Assembly (NCBI RefSeq): GCF_963678635.1
Contig: NC_087062.1
Coordinates: 43,352,395-43,416,394, forward strand
DNA length: 64,000 nt
Reading direction: 5' to 3'
Source of the DNA: Symsagittifera roscoffensis
Taxonomy: Eukaryota; Xenacoelomorpha; Acoela; Convolutidae
Of this stretch, positions 42,451-55,270 are shown piece by piece. The notes beneath the pieces are model-generated. The model searched no databases. It was not told the DNA's origin and saw nothing but the letters and a program-made list of their open reading frames with translations. Position numbers and translations under genes: made by a program. How positions within the stretch are numbered: position 1 is the stretch's first letter; each line of letters begins with the position of its first letter.

Positions 42451-43706
42451 AATAGTTACTTTAATACCGAATAGTTTTAATCAGTGCTGTATATAAACAC
42501 TGTTTTTGTTCCGACTTTCGAAAAAAGCGAGGAATTTTTAAGCATGGGGTGGTTTTTTATGTTCAGACCGATTTAAAAAAAAAGTTGACTGCATATAGGT
42601 ATCGATCCGGAATTCATTGGATGGCCAAGCGAGTATGCTTGTACTAGAAAAAAATGGGGAGGTCTTGTTGCTCGAATGGTACATTGATAGTTTCAATACA
42701 CAGATTTTTTATTCGCGGAAAACTATTCGCACTCACAATCGGTCCAAGTTGAATTGAGGCAAGCTAATTGGTCTAATTATTTTACTGACTTTCGAAGAAA
42801 GTGAGGAATTTTTATGCTTGGTGTGGCTTTTTATTCAGTCAATTTTGACTGGTTAGTAAAGCATTTTTGACGGAATTTTTTATACCAACCCAGAGTTATT
42901 GTTTATTTCTGCTCAAATTTGAAATTTTTTTTCATCTGTGATCAATTTTGTTATGTTACAGGAGTTTGAAATTTGCAAACTTTGCCAATTTGGGATAACT
43001 AAAGTGAGATGTATTGCGTGCTAATAACACGCGTAAGAAGCAAATTATTGCGTTCCAAATTGAATTGAGACTAGCGATGCAATCCTATTATCACAAGGCG
43101 AGACGCTAAACACACCCTTAGTGTGTGGGGGACAAAAAAAAAGAAAAAAAAATTTAAACATTCTTTTTTTTCTCAATTCTTGTTTTCATTTTTCCAGCAA
43201 AAAAAACTTTCAAATGGCCTTAAGTGCAGTATCAACATTCCGGTCTTTGCCCTGATACACGAGCAGTCTTGTTTCAAGGCAGCAATGAAATTTTAACACT
43301 TCAAGCTTGATATTATCAGCCTAAAGTTCGTAGTTTGTCAATATTCAAATAACCAAAAACTATTCGCGGCCAATTAATGGACAGTCGGAACAATCAGGGC
43401 AGAGCCATGATACGAGCAGTCTTGTTATACATTCAAAAGGGTTGGAAACTTGTCTGAGTCAACCGTTTTGTTCAATTTCACAAGCATGCATTTATAGTGA
43501 TTTGAAATTGGAAAGAGTTCTGAAAACTAATTTGGTTGATTTTAAAAAGACAAAATTTAATTTAAATTTTTCTTTTGTAAAATCAGCGTGAAGTAGTATG
43601 ATTAATCATAAGACACTATTTTGTTAATGACATGTTTTAATATTCAATTTCAGGCAAGTGGAGACCAAAACTGTCCTTAAACAACAAAAGCAAAGCCAAC
43701 AAAATC
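42451..43706 (+). other. Non-coding leader of array B
   Basis: Counterpart of 21011-22265 with the same internal direct repeat (near 42509 and 42785). No gene recognised. Confidence 0.6.
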
Positions 43707-43903
43707 GGCTCCCCCAAATCGGGCGAAGTATACTGTGTCAATATTCCAATAAACATAAACTACCCGCTGTGGGGCCCGGCCCTTCTTCCTTCATCGCAGC
43801 ATCCATGAGCTGATAGAAAGAGTGAATGAAAGTGTGAGGTGTGAACGATTGAAGCCGAGCAGAAGAATACGAACAAATCATCATCGAGTTAGTCCCACTA
43901 ACA
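43707..43903 (-). repeat. R spacer in front of unit B1
   Basis: Like the copy at 22266, it has one extra base that shifts the minus-strand ORF, and the same diverged outer end. Confidence 0.75.
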
Positions 43904-44026
43904 CCAAAATATTCAAATAAAATCTGATGTTTGCTTAAGTTTATCAGAACAAGATAGTCTGTCTAGGAAGATATAATTGAATTCATGGCTTTTCCGTCAC
44001 ATTAGAGAAATGAAGAATTTTTTTTC

Positions 44027-45341
44027 ATGATGATGCGTGTTGTCTTTGATTATTTTAAACTGGGTAAAATTAAAATTGACGAGATTTTTTGTTCGTGTAT
44101 AATTTCAAGTGGTCGATTTGGTCAATCGATCCATGTTTACTATGAAATTAAGCACGTCAGAATAAAAGACAGTAAGCCAACAGATTTCTACTCAGTAAAC
44201 CTATACACAGTAAACCAACAGAAACCACCAGGTTTCTACTGTACAAAAATTACCGTGCAAGTAACCAAAAACAAATCATTTAAAATACCAAAAGCAACAA
44301 AAAAAGATACAGATATGACCGCAGAAAACTCATCTGGAAAACGCATCTTACTTTTATTTGGTTAAAAATTGGTACATTTCAACTCAAATTTGACAACATT
44401 TTCTTTTTTTATCAACAATATTAAGCTCTTTATGGACAAATGCAAAAAAAACTTAAGTTTATCAAAAGAGTTGACTTTGATCTGACTGAAAACCTTCCCG
44501 ATAATATAACAAAAGACCAGTTAATATTTGATGACTCTTGTGAAGAAACGTCTTACTTTTATTTGGTTAAAAATTGGTACCTTTCAACCCAAATTTGACA
44601 ACATTTTCTATTTTTATGAACATTCTTAAGCTCTTTATGAACAAATGCAAAGAAAAAACATCAAATTTAGTCAAGGAGTTGACTTTGAACTGATTGAGAA
44701 TCTTCCCAATAATGGAACAAACTACCTGTTAAAATTTGATGACTCTTGTGAAGAAACTTCAAACTCTAAGCAGTCTGAAAATTTGCTACTGCTGGAAGAC
44801 ACAGGGGACCGAATACGATCTATAAAAATCATAGTTTGTTTCATCAGAGCCAATTGGAAGGAGATGTAGTGTTACAAATTACACTTTTAGTCTTGTTCAA
44901 ATCACCGAGAGATGTTTTACAATTCAATCCATTAAGTCAACAACTAGGTCTAGGATCACAATTGAAAGAGTGTTATCAAGATGCAACATCTATTCTTTAT
45001 GGTCATTTACTCATTGATACAACTCCATAAACAATTGATTCGCTTGGATATTGCACAAACAACGGCTCAGTTCCAACAATTCTTTTTTACCAGCAGGAAC
45101 AGAAACAAAGTTTTCGAACGATGAGCATACATTACGTCTCTATACTCCCAGTATTTCAAACATTTTCTCATGAACTTCATGAACTATTCATCCTACAATG
45201 TCCAAAAACTTTCGTTCTTTTCCTCAGCGAATGTTTAATACATTTGCTACAAGGCGAGCTACAGGATCTCCGAAAAGTAGACCTAGTAAAATATCGAAGA
45301 GAAGTATTAAAACTCACATGATGAAGAGTTTGACTGCATAA
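44027..45341 (+). pseudogene. Packaging ATPase, unit B1
   Basis: In this copy the N-terminal segment and the P-loop are in one 112-codon frame (44027-44365: IHVYYEIKHVRIKDSKP ... TAENSSGKR), showing that they belong to one gene. Walker B is in the frame 44645-44869, FKSPRDVLQFNPLSQQLGLG at 44836-45030, and the C-terminal part at 45121-45321. The P-loop to Walker B duplication has a 205-bp period. Several frameshifts. Confidence 0.7.
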
Positions 45342-45504
45342 AGGGAGAACTATTTTAAGCTCGCCAAAAGGCTTACAACTAATATCTTTTATCACTCCTC
45401 GATTAAACAATTGACATGGTATAACGATTGAAATAAGATGGATCAGTTTGTTCTAATTCTTTACTGAGTTTATCAATCACAAAGTACGGTTCCAAAAAAA
45501 AATA

Positions 45505-46600
45505 GAACAAACGCAAGAAAAAATTATAAGAGATTATACCAAAAAATTTGGATTCTATTTACAAAGCTGTAAACGCAAGGTTGAAAACGAGTAACAATAA
45601 GCATCTTTTTGATTAAATTTTGATTTCTCCAAAACAATCGAGACACAAAAAAATCTATAAACTACAGCGAAAAAATATCGATTTTCCAGATATTTACTTT
45701 ATCATTTTGGAAGCAAGTCAAATTCAACCTAAACTTGTTATCAACAAGAATGCCAAAGCAAAAGACAGATGAACTCGGATCCCTTTCAAAATCTGAAAAG
45801 GTAAGTCTGATTAGATTGTTTTCTATTGTTAGAGCTGCGTACGCTTCTGTGCGAAACTTGTGTAAAGCAAGCGGTTTGTCAAAAAAGAAAGTAGAACAAT
45901 TTTTACAAATCGAGACATCGTATACAAAATTTGGTCCTCCAATCAGACGTTTGGGAAGGCTTCAAGCTTTTTCCAAATATATCAATGAAATTTGGTGCAT
46001 GGACTTGGCTTATGTGGACAAGGAAGCGAGTCAAAACAGTGTGTCAAACATTTATTGGTTGCTGTTGATAGTTTTTGCAATTTGTCCGAGTTCAAACAAT
46101 GAAAACAAAATAAGCCAAAGACACAGAAACTTTGCAAGCTTTCAAAAAAAAGTTATCGAAACAACACTCCTCAAAAACTTTGGGTTAATAAAAGTACAGA
46201 ATATTGCGGAATTTTCAAAAAAAAGTTGCAAGGAGAAAGACATTGAAGTTCACTCAACAATGAGTGAAACAAAAGCTGCAATCGCAGAGAGCGCCATTCA
46301 ATCATTAGAACACATAATTTACCGCTACATAGGGAATCATGGAGAAAAATTCATTCCCAATTTACTTATATTTGTGTCTACAAGGAATTGTCACGTCTTA
46401 AGATCTATTGGGAAATCAGTTAGAGATGTCAAGAATACTGCTCTCGAAAGGAATACAAGCCACAATTTACAGATAAAATTTTTGAAACATCGGCAATATC
46501 TACAAAACATCCTCCTACATACATCATCAAAAATCTCGACAAAGAAGAAGAAGAAGTTCTAGGAAAGTTTTATGAAAAACAGCTGAGAAAATGTTCAGAT
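45505..46600 (+). pseudogene. Maverick-type rve integrase, unit B1
   Basis: The best integrase frame in the window: 275 codons open from 45735 to 46562. MPKQKTDELGSLSKSEK, KFGPPIRRLGRLQAFSKYI and WCMDLAYVDKEASQ (first Asp) are in frame. The second Asp region is degraded (GLIKVQNIAEF) through a shift and back-shift, and SETKAAIAESAIQSL carries the Glu. A short N-terminal piece lies at 45505-45660. Confidence 0.75.
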
Positions 46601-47324
46601 TCAAAGTTAATCATTTTTAAAACCTAATTTATATCGATTAAGTTTCCTGGAAATTTTTTTAACTTTTGAGCTAGTTTCTAAAGCTTTTTTGAAATTGTTA
46701 TTTGAATAAAAGTCTGGGTTTTTTTACAAGTTTTCTACCCGAACAAACACATTTGAAAGAACAATGGGAGGTAGCTGTTTCAGAAATAATATACCCTACT
46801 TTGTACTAAAACGTTATTGAGGGAAAGTTTACTTTCGTAGCTAGCAGACAAAGTTCTGAGGACAAAAGAAAGATTCAACCGATACATATTGATCCAGGAT
46901 TGCATCCAAGTTTGTTGATATAAAAGTAGTTATGAACAACAAAATTCGAAAACGTCTAGGTGCTCAAGCAATTGAATATAACGGAAGATATGTATCATTA
47001 GATAAAAGTACACAAAAGATAGCCGTCCATTTACTTGATTATCAGTCAGTGTTTATTATTCAAAGTTCTGATTTAAGTCAAATATTTGGCTGTGATTTAG
47101 AAAAAAATCAAACAGGTTCATAGTTAGTGGAAAAGGACCGCATTATCCTCAGTATTCTACGACATTATAAGAATAAAATCTTTGATGATATGTACTGATA
47201 TTATAGAATATAACATACAAAAACTCTTTATTGCTTTGCATTCCATTAGTTTCCTAAGTAGTGGAACACCAAGTATACAATTGTACTTGAATATGCGTGA
47301 TACCCATTTCAGTTTAAAGCTTTA
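46600..47324 (+). pseudogene. Putative minor capsid/penton-type protein, unit B1
   Basis: GGSCFRNNI-type broken start, then MNNKIRKRLGAQAIEYNGRY and SSDLSQIFGCDLEKNQTGS (46932-47123), GKGPHYPQY, and the LNMRDTHFSL end just before the next ATG. Same break pattern as A1. Confidence 0.55.
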
Positions 47325-47331
47325 ATTAATC

Positions 47332-48266
47332 ATGGAAAGATGGTTCGATGTTTTCAAGAGAAAAAAAGCGGAACATAAAGCAAACTGTGGATGATTCAGA
47401 CGAGGAACCAGATCCTCACTTAACTTATGTAAGCACTTTACTAAATTCACTGTTATCCAATTTGAGTTTCAGTTTAACAGTACAACGGCTTCCAACGCCA
47501 ATGAATTATATCCTCATAAGCCGCAAATATCGAACGAATAGAGCCGCTTACTGATAGAGCAAATTCCTTAGGAACAAGATAACTTTGACGCTCTATGGGA
47601 GGCTCGCCATTGATTTGTTCACTTGCGAAAAGTTGTTAGTACCAAATACCAAAGTTTGAATTAAACTTAATCGAGCTAGACCTGAGTTTTACGTGGTATC
47701 TGATAATCCAAATGTCAGTCTGAAAAATGTTGATTGTTCGCTGTTTACTAGAAGAATTTTAGTTGCTGAACCTAATCATCAAAACTTGCAATGGAATATG
47801 GCAAGAGAACCTTCGATACAATTACATGGAAAATATAGCAAGAACTTTTATCATTCCATCTTGTCAAAACCAATTCATACATGAAAATGTTTTTAATAAC
47901 GCTCCAATAAGAAAAACAGCTCTTGCAATGAAAACAAAATCAGCTGTTGCATGATTATTTCATGAAAAATCTTTCAACTATCAACAACTTCACTTGAGAG
48001 AGCTTAAATTTATTCGGGGTGAAAGACCAATTATTTCATTAGATACCACTTGTCCTTGTCGCCCTTATGTTACAACAATAAAAGCAATGCAGTTTAACGA
48101 AGATTTCTTAGCTCTTCCTATAGAAAATTTTCAAAATCACAATATTCTTGTTTTCGAATTGACTTCACTGCAGGATGCAGATGAACAGTTGCATTATCCA
48201 GAACTTAGTGGAGAAAGCTTGAGATTAGAAATGTTTTTCCAGTTTCCCTTGGAGCAAGAAACTTAA
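47332..48266 (+). pseudogene. F54H12.2-like putative major capsid protein, unit B1
   Basis: ATG at 47332 (MERWFDVFKRKKAEH). Segments EEPDPHLTYV, TRRILVAEPNHQN, FINNAPIRKTALA-like and LTSLQDADEQLHYPELSGES are spread over four frames; the last runs 47994-48266. It carries the same 80-bp loss near 47535 as A1. Confidence 0.6.
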
Positions 48267-48294
48267 GTGATAGTCTTGGGAGAAACACTTACAA

Positions 48295-48543
48295 ATGTTC
48301 AAACTGACAAGCTCAAGTAAACCTCCAGTAAACGTAGACAATGAATGCTGTTTAATTGAACCCCGGAACTGTAAAACAGTGTTCATTAATTTTTGTCAAG
48401 TTCATAAAACTCGTGTATGGGACTTTGTTGATTCAGTACTAAAATGCGGGTCAGTCATTAATCTTACTTTTTTTATCCTAAAATGGATTATCAAGCTATC
48501 AATTTCTAGTTGTAAATTTTTCAATTTCCAGATCAATTTTTAG
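48295..48543 (+). pseudogene. Small Cys ORF and former intron, unit B1
   Basis: VDNECCLIEPRNCKTVFIN and CQVHKTRVWDFVDSVLKCG are in one open frame. The donor is changed to GTCAGT at 48450 and the frame reads on through the T-rich segment to 48543, where the acceptor-like TTTTTAG ends. Confidence 0.4.
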
Positions 48544-48967
48544 ATGTAAATCAACGAATAATTGCAAAGATGGATATTTTTTCACTTCAGCAATTTATCG
48601 AAAGAATTCCTGAGCTCTGGTTCAAGTACATGGAATCTTACCCTCCAAAAAAATCCCTCAACTAACAAAATAATTTTTTGCAATCAACAAGTCAGCTCTA
48701 AGCAAGGATAGAGGAGAACACTGGATCATGATTGCTCGACTGGACCAAACTTACTACTTTGCTGAATATCTAGGTCAAAAAAGAACAATTTATTTCATTT
48801 TAACCAAAAAATTATTGGCAAATGGAACCAGAAAATTAAGAAAAACTGATAGTTTGTGTGGACTCTACGCAATTTATTCAGCACTTCTTCTTTCTAAATT
48901 CTACCAGAGAAACTTGAAGAATATTCATGATGTGCGTGTTTTGAAATTTATATGTAATTTTATGTAA
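48544..48967 (+). pseudogene. Adenain-like cysteine protease, unit B1
   Basis: ATG at 48570 (MDIFSLQQFIERIPELWFKY). His in GEHWIMIARLDQTYYFAEYLG (about 48720) and Cys in SLCGLYAIYSALLLSK (about 48860) lie in one frame (48728-48967 plus a few upstream codons). Only the segment around 48640-48700 is shifted, making this the best protease copy. Confidence 0.75.
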
Positions 48968-49088
48968 ATTTGTAGATTTCATTTGTGAGTGTAAATTATG
49001 GTAGTAAATCTGAATAAGATGCAATGATTTATATGTTTTCTTTGTAAATAATTTTTTTATCTCAAAACGCTTAGTTTTTTTGAATTTT

Positions 49089-49296
49089 CAGTAGATTTCG
49101 TCTCCCCCAGATCGGGCGAAGTATACTGTGTCAATATTCCAACAAGCAAAAACTAATCGCTGAGTGCCCCGCCCCTCTTCCTTCACCGCAGCATCCATGA
49201 GTTGATAGAAAGAGTGAATGGAAGTGTGAAGTGCGAACGATTGAAGCCGAGCAGAAGAATACGAACAAATCATCATCGAGTTAGTCCCACTAACAC
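49089..49296 (-). repeat. R spacer with open minus-strand ORF (after B1)
   Basis: ORF 49088-49276 minus, 62 codons, intact, ending ARSGGDEIY. Two residues differ from the A counterpart (LHTS for LPTS, ACWN for AHWN). Confidence 0.6.
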
Positions 49297-49470
49297 CAAC
49301 ATATTCAAATAAAATCTGATGTTTGCGTAAGTTTATCGGAACAAGATAGTTTGTCTAGAAAGATATAATTGAAGTCACGGCTTTTCCGTCCATTTAGAGA
49401 AATGAAGATATGTTTTTTTTTATGATGATGTGTGTTGTCTTTGATTATTTTAAACTGAGTAAAATTAAAA

Positions 49471-50208
49471 TTGACGAGATTTTTTGTTGGTGTATTTTTT
49501 CAAGTGATCGAGTCAAAAATGCAGGCAAATAGTCAACCGATCCATGTTTACTATGAAATTAAGCACGTCAGAATAAAAGACAGTAAACCAACAGTTTTCA
49601 ACTCAGTAAACCAATACACAAAAAATCAACAGAAACCAACAGGTTTCTACTGTACAAAAATTAACGTACAAGTAACTAAAAATAAATAAATTAAAACACC
49701 AAAGCACAAAAAAATACAGCTATGACCGCAGAAAACTCATCTGGAAAACCGCATTTTTTTTTATTTGGTTAAAAAAAGGAACATTTCAACCCAAAATTGA
49801 CAACCTTTTCTAATTTCATCAACACTAAAAAGCGTTTCATGGGCAGATGCAAAGAAAAAACTTTAAAATTAACCAAAGAGTTGACGTTGAAATGATCGAA
49901 AACCTTCCCAATAGTGGAACAAAAAACCTGTTGATTTTTTAATGACTCTTGTGAAGAAACATTTTGTTTTTATTTGGCTAAAGCTTGGTAAGTTTCAACC
50001 CAAATTTGACAAAACTACCTTTTTTATCAACATTATTAAGCCCTTTATGGACAAATGCAAAACAAACCTCAAATTTATCGAAGGAGTTCACTTTGAACGG
50101 ATTGAAAAAATTCCCAATGATGGAACAAAATACCTGTTAATATTTGATGACTCTTGTGAAAAAACTTCAAACTTTAAGAAGCTTGTAGAAAATAAAGAAT
50201 ATTCATGA
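49471..50208 (+). pseudogene. Truncated unit in array B: ATPase fused to protease tail
   Basis: N-terminal ATPase segment 49471-49689, then P-loop remnant, Walker B (LLIFDDSCEKTS) in 49942-50208, then the jump to protease-end sequence (ATTCATGATGTGCG). Same junction as in array A. Confidence 0.65.
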
Positions 50209-50368
50209 TGTGCGTGTTTTGAATTTTATAAGTAATTTTATGTAATTGTGTAGATTTCATTTGTAAGTGTTAATTATGGTAGTAAATCTACTATACAATG
50301 CAGTGATTTATATGTTTTCTTTGTAATATAATTGTTTTTTTCTCAAAACGCTTAATTTTTTGAATTTT

Positions 50369-50576
50369 CAGTAGATTTCGTCTCCCCCAGATCGGGCGAA
50401 GTATACTGTGTCAATAATCCGATAAGCAAAAACTAATCGCTGAGTGCCCCGCCCTTCTTCCTTCACAGCAGCATCCATGAGTTGATAGAAAGAGTGAATG
50501 GAAGTGTGAGGGGCGAACGATTGAAGCCGAGCAGAAGAATACGAACAAATCATCATCGAGTTAGTCCCACTAACAC
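50369..50576 (-). repeat. R spacer with open minus-strand ORF (before B2)
   Basis: ORF 50368-50556 minus, intact at 62 codons, sharing AYRIIDT with the matching A copy. Confidence 0.6.
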
Positions 50577-50648
50577 CAACATTTTCAAATAAAACCTGAT
50601 GTTTGCTTAAGTTTATCAGATCAAATAAGTTTGTCTAGAAAGATATAA

Positions 50649-51118
50649 TTGAATTTACGGCTTTTCTGTCACATTAGAGGAATGATAAAGTTTTTTTTCT
50701 TGATGATCCGTGCTGTCTTTGATTATTTTAAACTGAGTAAAGTTAATATTGAGGAGATTTTTTGTTGGTGTATATTTTCGAATGATTGTGCCAAAATTGC
50801 AGGCAAATGGTCAATCGATCCATGTTTACTATGATTTTAAGCCTGTCAGAATAAAAGACAGTGAACCAACAGGTTTCTACACAGTAAACCAACAGAACCC
50901 AACAGGTTTCTACTGTACAAAAATTAACGTACAAGTAGTTTAAAAAAATCATTTAAAATACCAAAAGCACAAGAAAAAATTCAAATAAGACCGCAGAAAA
51001 CTTATCTGGAAAACCGCATTTTACTACGAAGCGAGCTACAGGATCTCCGAAAAGTAGACGTAGTAAAATATATAAGAGAAATATCAAAACTGACATGATG
51101 AAGAATTTTACTGCATAA
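50649..51118 (+). pseudogene. ATPase with internal deletion, unit B2
   Basis: The N-terminal segment (50749-50943) lacks one short NQYT repeat. ENLSGKPHF joins TTKRATGSPKS directly, and the frame ends at 51116-51118. The start codon reads ATA as in A2. Confidence 0.65.
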
Positions 51119-51249
51119 AAGGAGAACAATTTTAAGCTCGCCAAAAGGCTTACAGCTAATATTTTTTGTCATGACGATTGACATAGTATGGATCAGTAGG
51201 TCTAATTCTTTACTCAGTTTATCAATCACAAACTACGCTTCCAAAAAAA

Positions 51250-52345
51250 TGGAACAAAAGCAAGAAAAAGAGGTGATTGTACCAAAAAATTTTGATTCCA
51301 TTTACAAAGCTGTAAACGCGAGGTTGAAAACGAGTAACAATAAGCATCTTTTTGATTAAATTTTGATTTCTCCAAAACAATCGAGTCACAACAAAATCTA
51401 TAAACTACAGCGAAAAAATACCAATTTTCCAGATATTTACTTTACCATTTTAGAAGCAACTCAAGTAAAACCTAAACTTGTTATCAACAAGAATGCCCAG
51501 GCGAAATACAGAGGAGATTGGATCCCTTTCAAAATCTGAAAAGGTATTTCTGAACAGATTGTATTTTGTTGGGAGTGCGGCGTACAATTCTGTGCGAAAT
51601 TTGAGCAAAGCAAGCGGTTTGTCAAGAAAGAAAGTAGAACAATTTTTACAAACCAAGACTTAGTATACAAAATTTGGTCCTCCAATCAGAACTTTCGGAA
51701 GACTTCAAGCTTTTTCAAAATATATCAATGAAGTTTGGCATGTGGACTTGTCTTATGTGGACAAGGAAGCGAGTCAAAACAGTGGTGTCAAACATTTATG
51801 AGTTGCTGTTGATATATTTTTGCAATTTGTCCGAGTTCAAACAAAGAAAACAAAATAAGCCAAAGACACAGACACTTTGCAAGCTTTCAAAAAAAATTCT
51901 CGAAAAAAACACTCCTCAAAAACTTTGGGGTGATAAAAGAACAGAATGTCGGGGAATTTTAAAAAAAAATTGCAAGGAGAAAATCATTGAAGTTCATTTA
52001 ACAATGAGTGAAACAAAAGCTGCATTTGCAGAGAGCGCCATTCAATCATTAAAACAGAAAATTTACCGCCCCATAGAGGATCTTGGTAAAAAATTCAAAA
52101 TCAAGTTACCTCAATTTGTGTCTACAAGGATTTGTCACGTCTTAAGATCTATTGGGAAATCAGTTAGAGATGTCAAGAATACTGATCTCAAAAAGAATAC
52201 AAGTCACAACTTACAGATAAAAATTTTGAAAATTCGGCAATATCTACAAAACAGCCTCCTACATACATTTTCAAAGATCTCGACAAAAGAAGAAGTTCTG
52301 GGAAAGTTTTATGAAAAACAGCTGAGAAAATGTTCAGACTCAAGG
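51250..52345 (+). pseudogene. Maverick-type rve integrase, unit B2
   Basis: N-terminal MEQKQEKEVIVPKNFDSIY, MPRRNTEEIGSLSKSEK at 51493, then a 290-codon frame (51674-52546) holding the second half, with GDKRTECRG at the second Asp, FAESAIQSL at the Glu and IGKSVRDVKNTDLKK. The first Asp segment (HVDLSYVDKEA) is in another frame. The frame reads on into the next gene as in A2. Confidence 0.75.
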
Positions 52346-53063
52346 TTAATCCTTTTTAAAACTGAATTTCTATCGATCAGTTTTCCTGGATTTTTTTTTA
52401 CTATTGAGCTAGTTTCTAGGGCTTCTTTTAATTGTTATCCGAATAAAAGTCTGGGTTCTTTTACAAGCTTTCTACCCGAACAAACACATTTGAAAGAAGA
52501 ATGGGAGGTTGCTGTTTCAGAAATAATATACCCTACTTTGTACTAAAACGTTATTGAGGGAAAGTTTACTTTCGTAGCTAGCAGACAAAGTTCTGAGGAC
52601 AAAAGAAAGATTCAACCGATACATATTGATCCAGGATTGCATCCAAGTTTGTTGATATAAAAGTAGTTATGAACAACAAAATTCGAGAAGGTCTAGGTGC
52701 TCAAGCAATTGAATATAACGGAAGATATGTATCCTTAGATAAAAGTACACAAAAGATAGCCGTCCATTTACCTGATGATCAGTCAGTGTTTATGATTCAA
52801 AGTTCTGATTTAAGTCATATTTTTGGCTGTGATCTAGAAAAAAAATCAAAAAAGTTCATAATTAGTGGAAAAGGACCGCATTATCCTCAATATTCTATGA
52901 CATTATATGAATACATTCTTTGATGATATGTACTGATATTATAGAAAATAACATACAAAAACACTTTATTGCTTTGCATTCCATTAATTTTTTAAGTAGT
53001 GGAATACAAAAAAGACAACTGTAGTTGAATATGCGTGATACCCATTTGAGTTTAAAGCTTTAA
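52345..53063 (+). pseudogene. Putative minor capsid/penton-type protein, unit B2
   Basis: EEWEVAVSEIIYPTLY ends at a TAA at 52544-52546; MNNKIREGLGAQAIEYNGRY through GKGPHYPQYSMTLYEYIL forms the 84-codon frame 52669-52923, the longest piece of this gene in the window. Confidence 0.55.
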
Positions 53064-53069
53064 TTAATC

Positions 53070-54087
53070 AAGGGAAGAATTTTCAAAGCTTTCAAGAGAA
53101 AAAAAGCGAAACATAAAGCAAAATCCAAGGATGATTCAGATGAGGAACCAGATTCTTACTTAACTTATGTAAGCAATTTACTAAATTGACTATTCTCCAA
53201 TTTGAATTTCATTTTAACAATACATTGGCTTCAAACGCCAATGAATTATATCCTCATAAGCCACAAATATCGAACGAATTCAACTCGTCGGCAGTGAGTA
53301 ATAAAGGGATACTTGCTTGTCATGGATACAGTTTTGAAGAAATTCCTGATGCATTTGATATGCAGCCGCTCACTGATAGAGCAAATTCCTTAGAAACAGG
53401 ATAACTTTGCCGCTCTATAGGAGGCTCGCCAATAATTTTTTCACTTGCGAAAAGTTGTTAGTACCAAATACCAAATACAAAATTAAAATTATTCGAGCTA
53501 GACCTAAGTTTTACGTGCTATCTGATAATCCAAATGTCAGTCTGAAAAATGTTGATTGTTCGCTGTTTACTAGAAGAATTTTAGTTGCTGAGCCTCATCA
53601 TCAAAACTTGCAATGGAATCTGGCAAGAGAACCTTCGATACAATTACATGGAAAATATAGCAAGAACCTTTATCATTCCACCTTGTCAAAACCAATTCAT
53701 ACATAAAAATATTTTCACTAACGCTCCAATAAGAAAAACAGCTCTTGCAATGAAGACAAATTCAGCTGTTGCAGGATTATTTATGAAAACTCTTTCAACT
53801 ATCAACAACTTCACTTGAGAGAGCTTAAAATTATTCGGGGTGAAGGACCAATTGTTTCATTAGATACAACTTCTCCTTGTCGCCCTTATGTTAGAACAAT
53901 AAAAACAATGCAGTTTAACGAAGATTTCTCAGCTCTTCCTATGGAAAATTCTCAAAATCACAATATTCTTGTTTTCGAATTGACTTCACTGCAGGATGCA
54001 GATGAACAGTTGCATTATCCAGAACTTAGTGGAGAAAGCTTGAGATTAGAAATGTTTTTCCAGTTTCCCTTGGAGCAAGAAACTTAA
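53070..54087 (+). pseudogene. F54H12.2-like putative major capsid protein, unit B2
   Basis: The most complete copy by content: FKAFKRKKAKH start (ATG lost), EEPDSYLTYV, NANELYPHKPQISNEFNSS, GYSFEEIPDAFDMQPLTDR, FFTCEKLLVPNTKYKIKIIR, RARPKFYVLSDNPNVS, TRRILVAEP, NAPIRKTALA, GEGPIVSLDTTSPCRPYV and LQDADEQLHYPELSGES, spread over about six frames (best pieces 53186-53404, 53407-53706, 53815-54087). Confidence 0.65.
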
Positions 54088-54109
54088 GTGATAGTCTTGG
54101 GAGAAACAC

Positions 54110-54342
54110 TAACAAACGTTCACACTGACAAGCTCCAGTAAATCTCCAGTAAAAGTAGACAATGAATGCTGTTTAATTGAACCCCGAGACTGTAAAACAG
54201 TGTTCATTAATTTTTGTCAAGTTCAAAAAAACTTGTGTATGGGACTTTGCTGATTCAATACCAAAATGCAAGTAAGTCCTTAATTTTACTTTTTTTAAAA
54301 TCCTAAATAGGATTATCAAGCTATCAATTTTTTTGTTTTTAG
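54110..54342 (+). pseudogene. Small Cys ORF and candidate 71-bp intron, unit B2
   Basis: VDNECCLIEPRDCKTV is present, then a shift. GTAAGT begins at 54272 and TTTTTAG ends at 54342. Confidence 0.4.
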
Positions 54343-54772
54343 ATGTAAATCAACGAACAATTGCAAAAACGGATAATTTTCCACTTCCGCAATTTATCGA
54401 AAAAATTCCTGGGCTCTGGTTCAAGTACATGGAATCTTACCCCCCCCCCCCCAAAAAATCCCTCAACTAACAAAATAACCTTTTGCAATCAACAAGTCAG
54501 CTCTAAGCAAGGATAGAGGAGAACACTGGATCATGATTGCTCGACTGGACCAAACTTACTACTTTGCTGAGTATCTGGGTCAAAAAAGAACAATTTATTT
54601 CATTTTAAAAAAAAATTATTGGCAAATGGTTCCCAGAAAACTAAGAAAAACTGATAGTTTGTGTGGACTCTACGCAAATTGTTCAGCACTTCTTCTTTGT
54701 AAATTCTATCAGAGAAACTTGAAGAATATTCATGTTGTGCGTGTTTTGAATTTTATAATTTTAGGTAAATGA
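54343..54772 (+). pseudogene. Adenain-like cysteine protease, unit B2
   Basis: Start codon lost (AAACGGATAATT). A run of about 13 C near 54440 breaks the frame. His in GEHWIMIARLDQTYYFAEYLG and Cys in SLCGLYANCSALLL are in the frame 54533-54772 and just upstream. Confidence 0.7.
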
Positions 54773-54889
54773 GTAGATTTCATTTGTAAGTTAAAAAAAG
54801 GGTAGTAAATCTACTATACGATGCAGTTATTTGCATGTTTTCTTTGTAATTTGATTTTTTTTCTCAAAACGCCTAGTTTTTTGAATTTT

Positions 54890-55097
54890 CAGTAGATTTC
54901 ATCTCCCCCAGATCGAGCGAAGTATACTGTGTCAAAATTCCAATCAGCAAAAACTAATCGCTGAGTGCCCAGCCCCTCTTCCTTCGCCGCAGCATCCATG
55001 AGTTGATAGAAAGAGTGAATGGAAGTGTGAGGTGCGAACGATAGAAACCGAGCAGAAGAATACGAACAAATCATCATCGAGTTAGTCCCACTAACAC
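54890..55097 (-). repeat. R spacer with open minus-strand ORF (before B3)
   Basis: ORF 54889-55077 minus, intact at 62 codons, with the FADWNFDT and EEGLGTQ variants seen at the A3 position. Confidence 0.6.
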
Positions 55098-55270
55098 CAA
55101 CATATTCTAATAAAATCTGATGTTTGCTTAATTTTATCAGAACAAGTTAATTTGTCTAGCAAGATAAAATTGAATTCACGGCTTTACCGTCAAATTAGAG
55201 AAATAAAGAAATTTTTTTTTCATGACGATGCGTGTTGTCTTTGATTATTTTAAACTGAGTAAAATTAAAA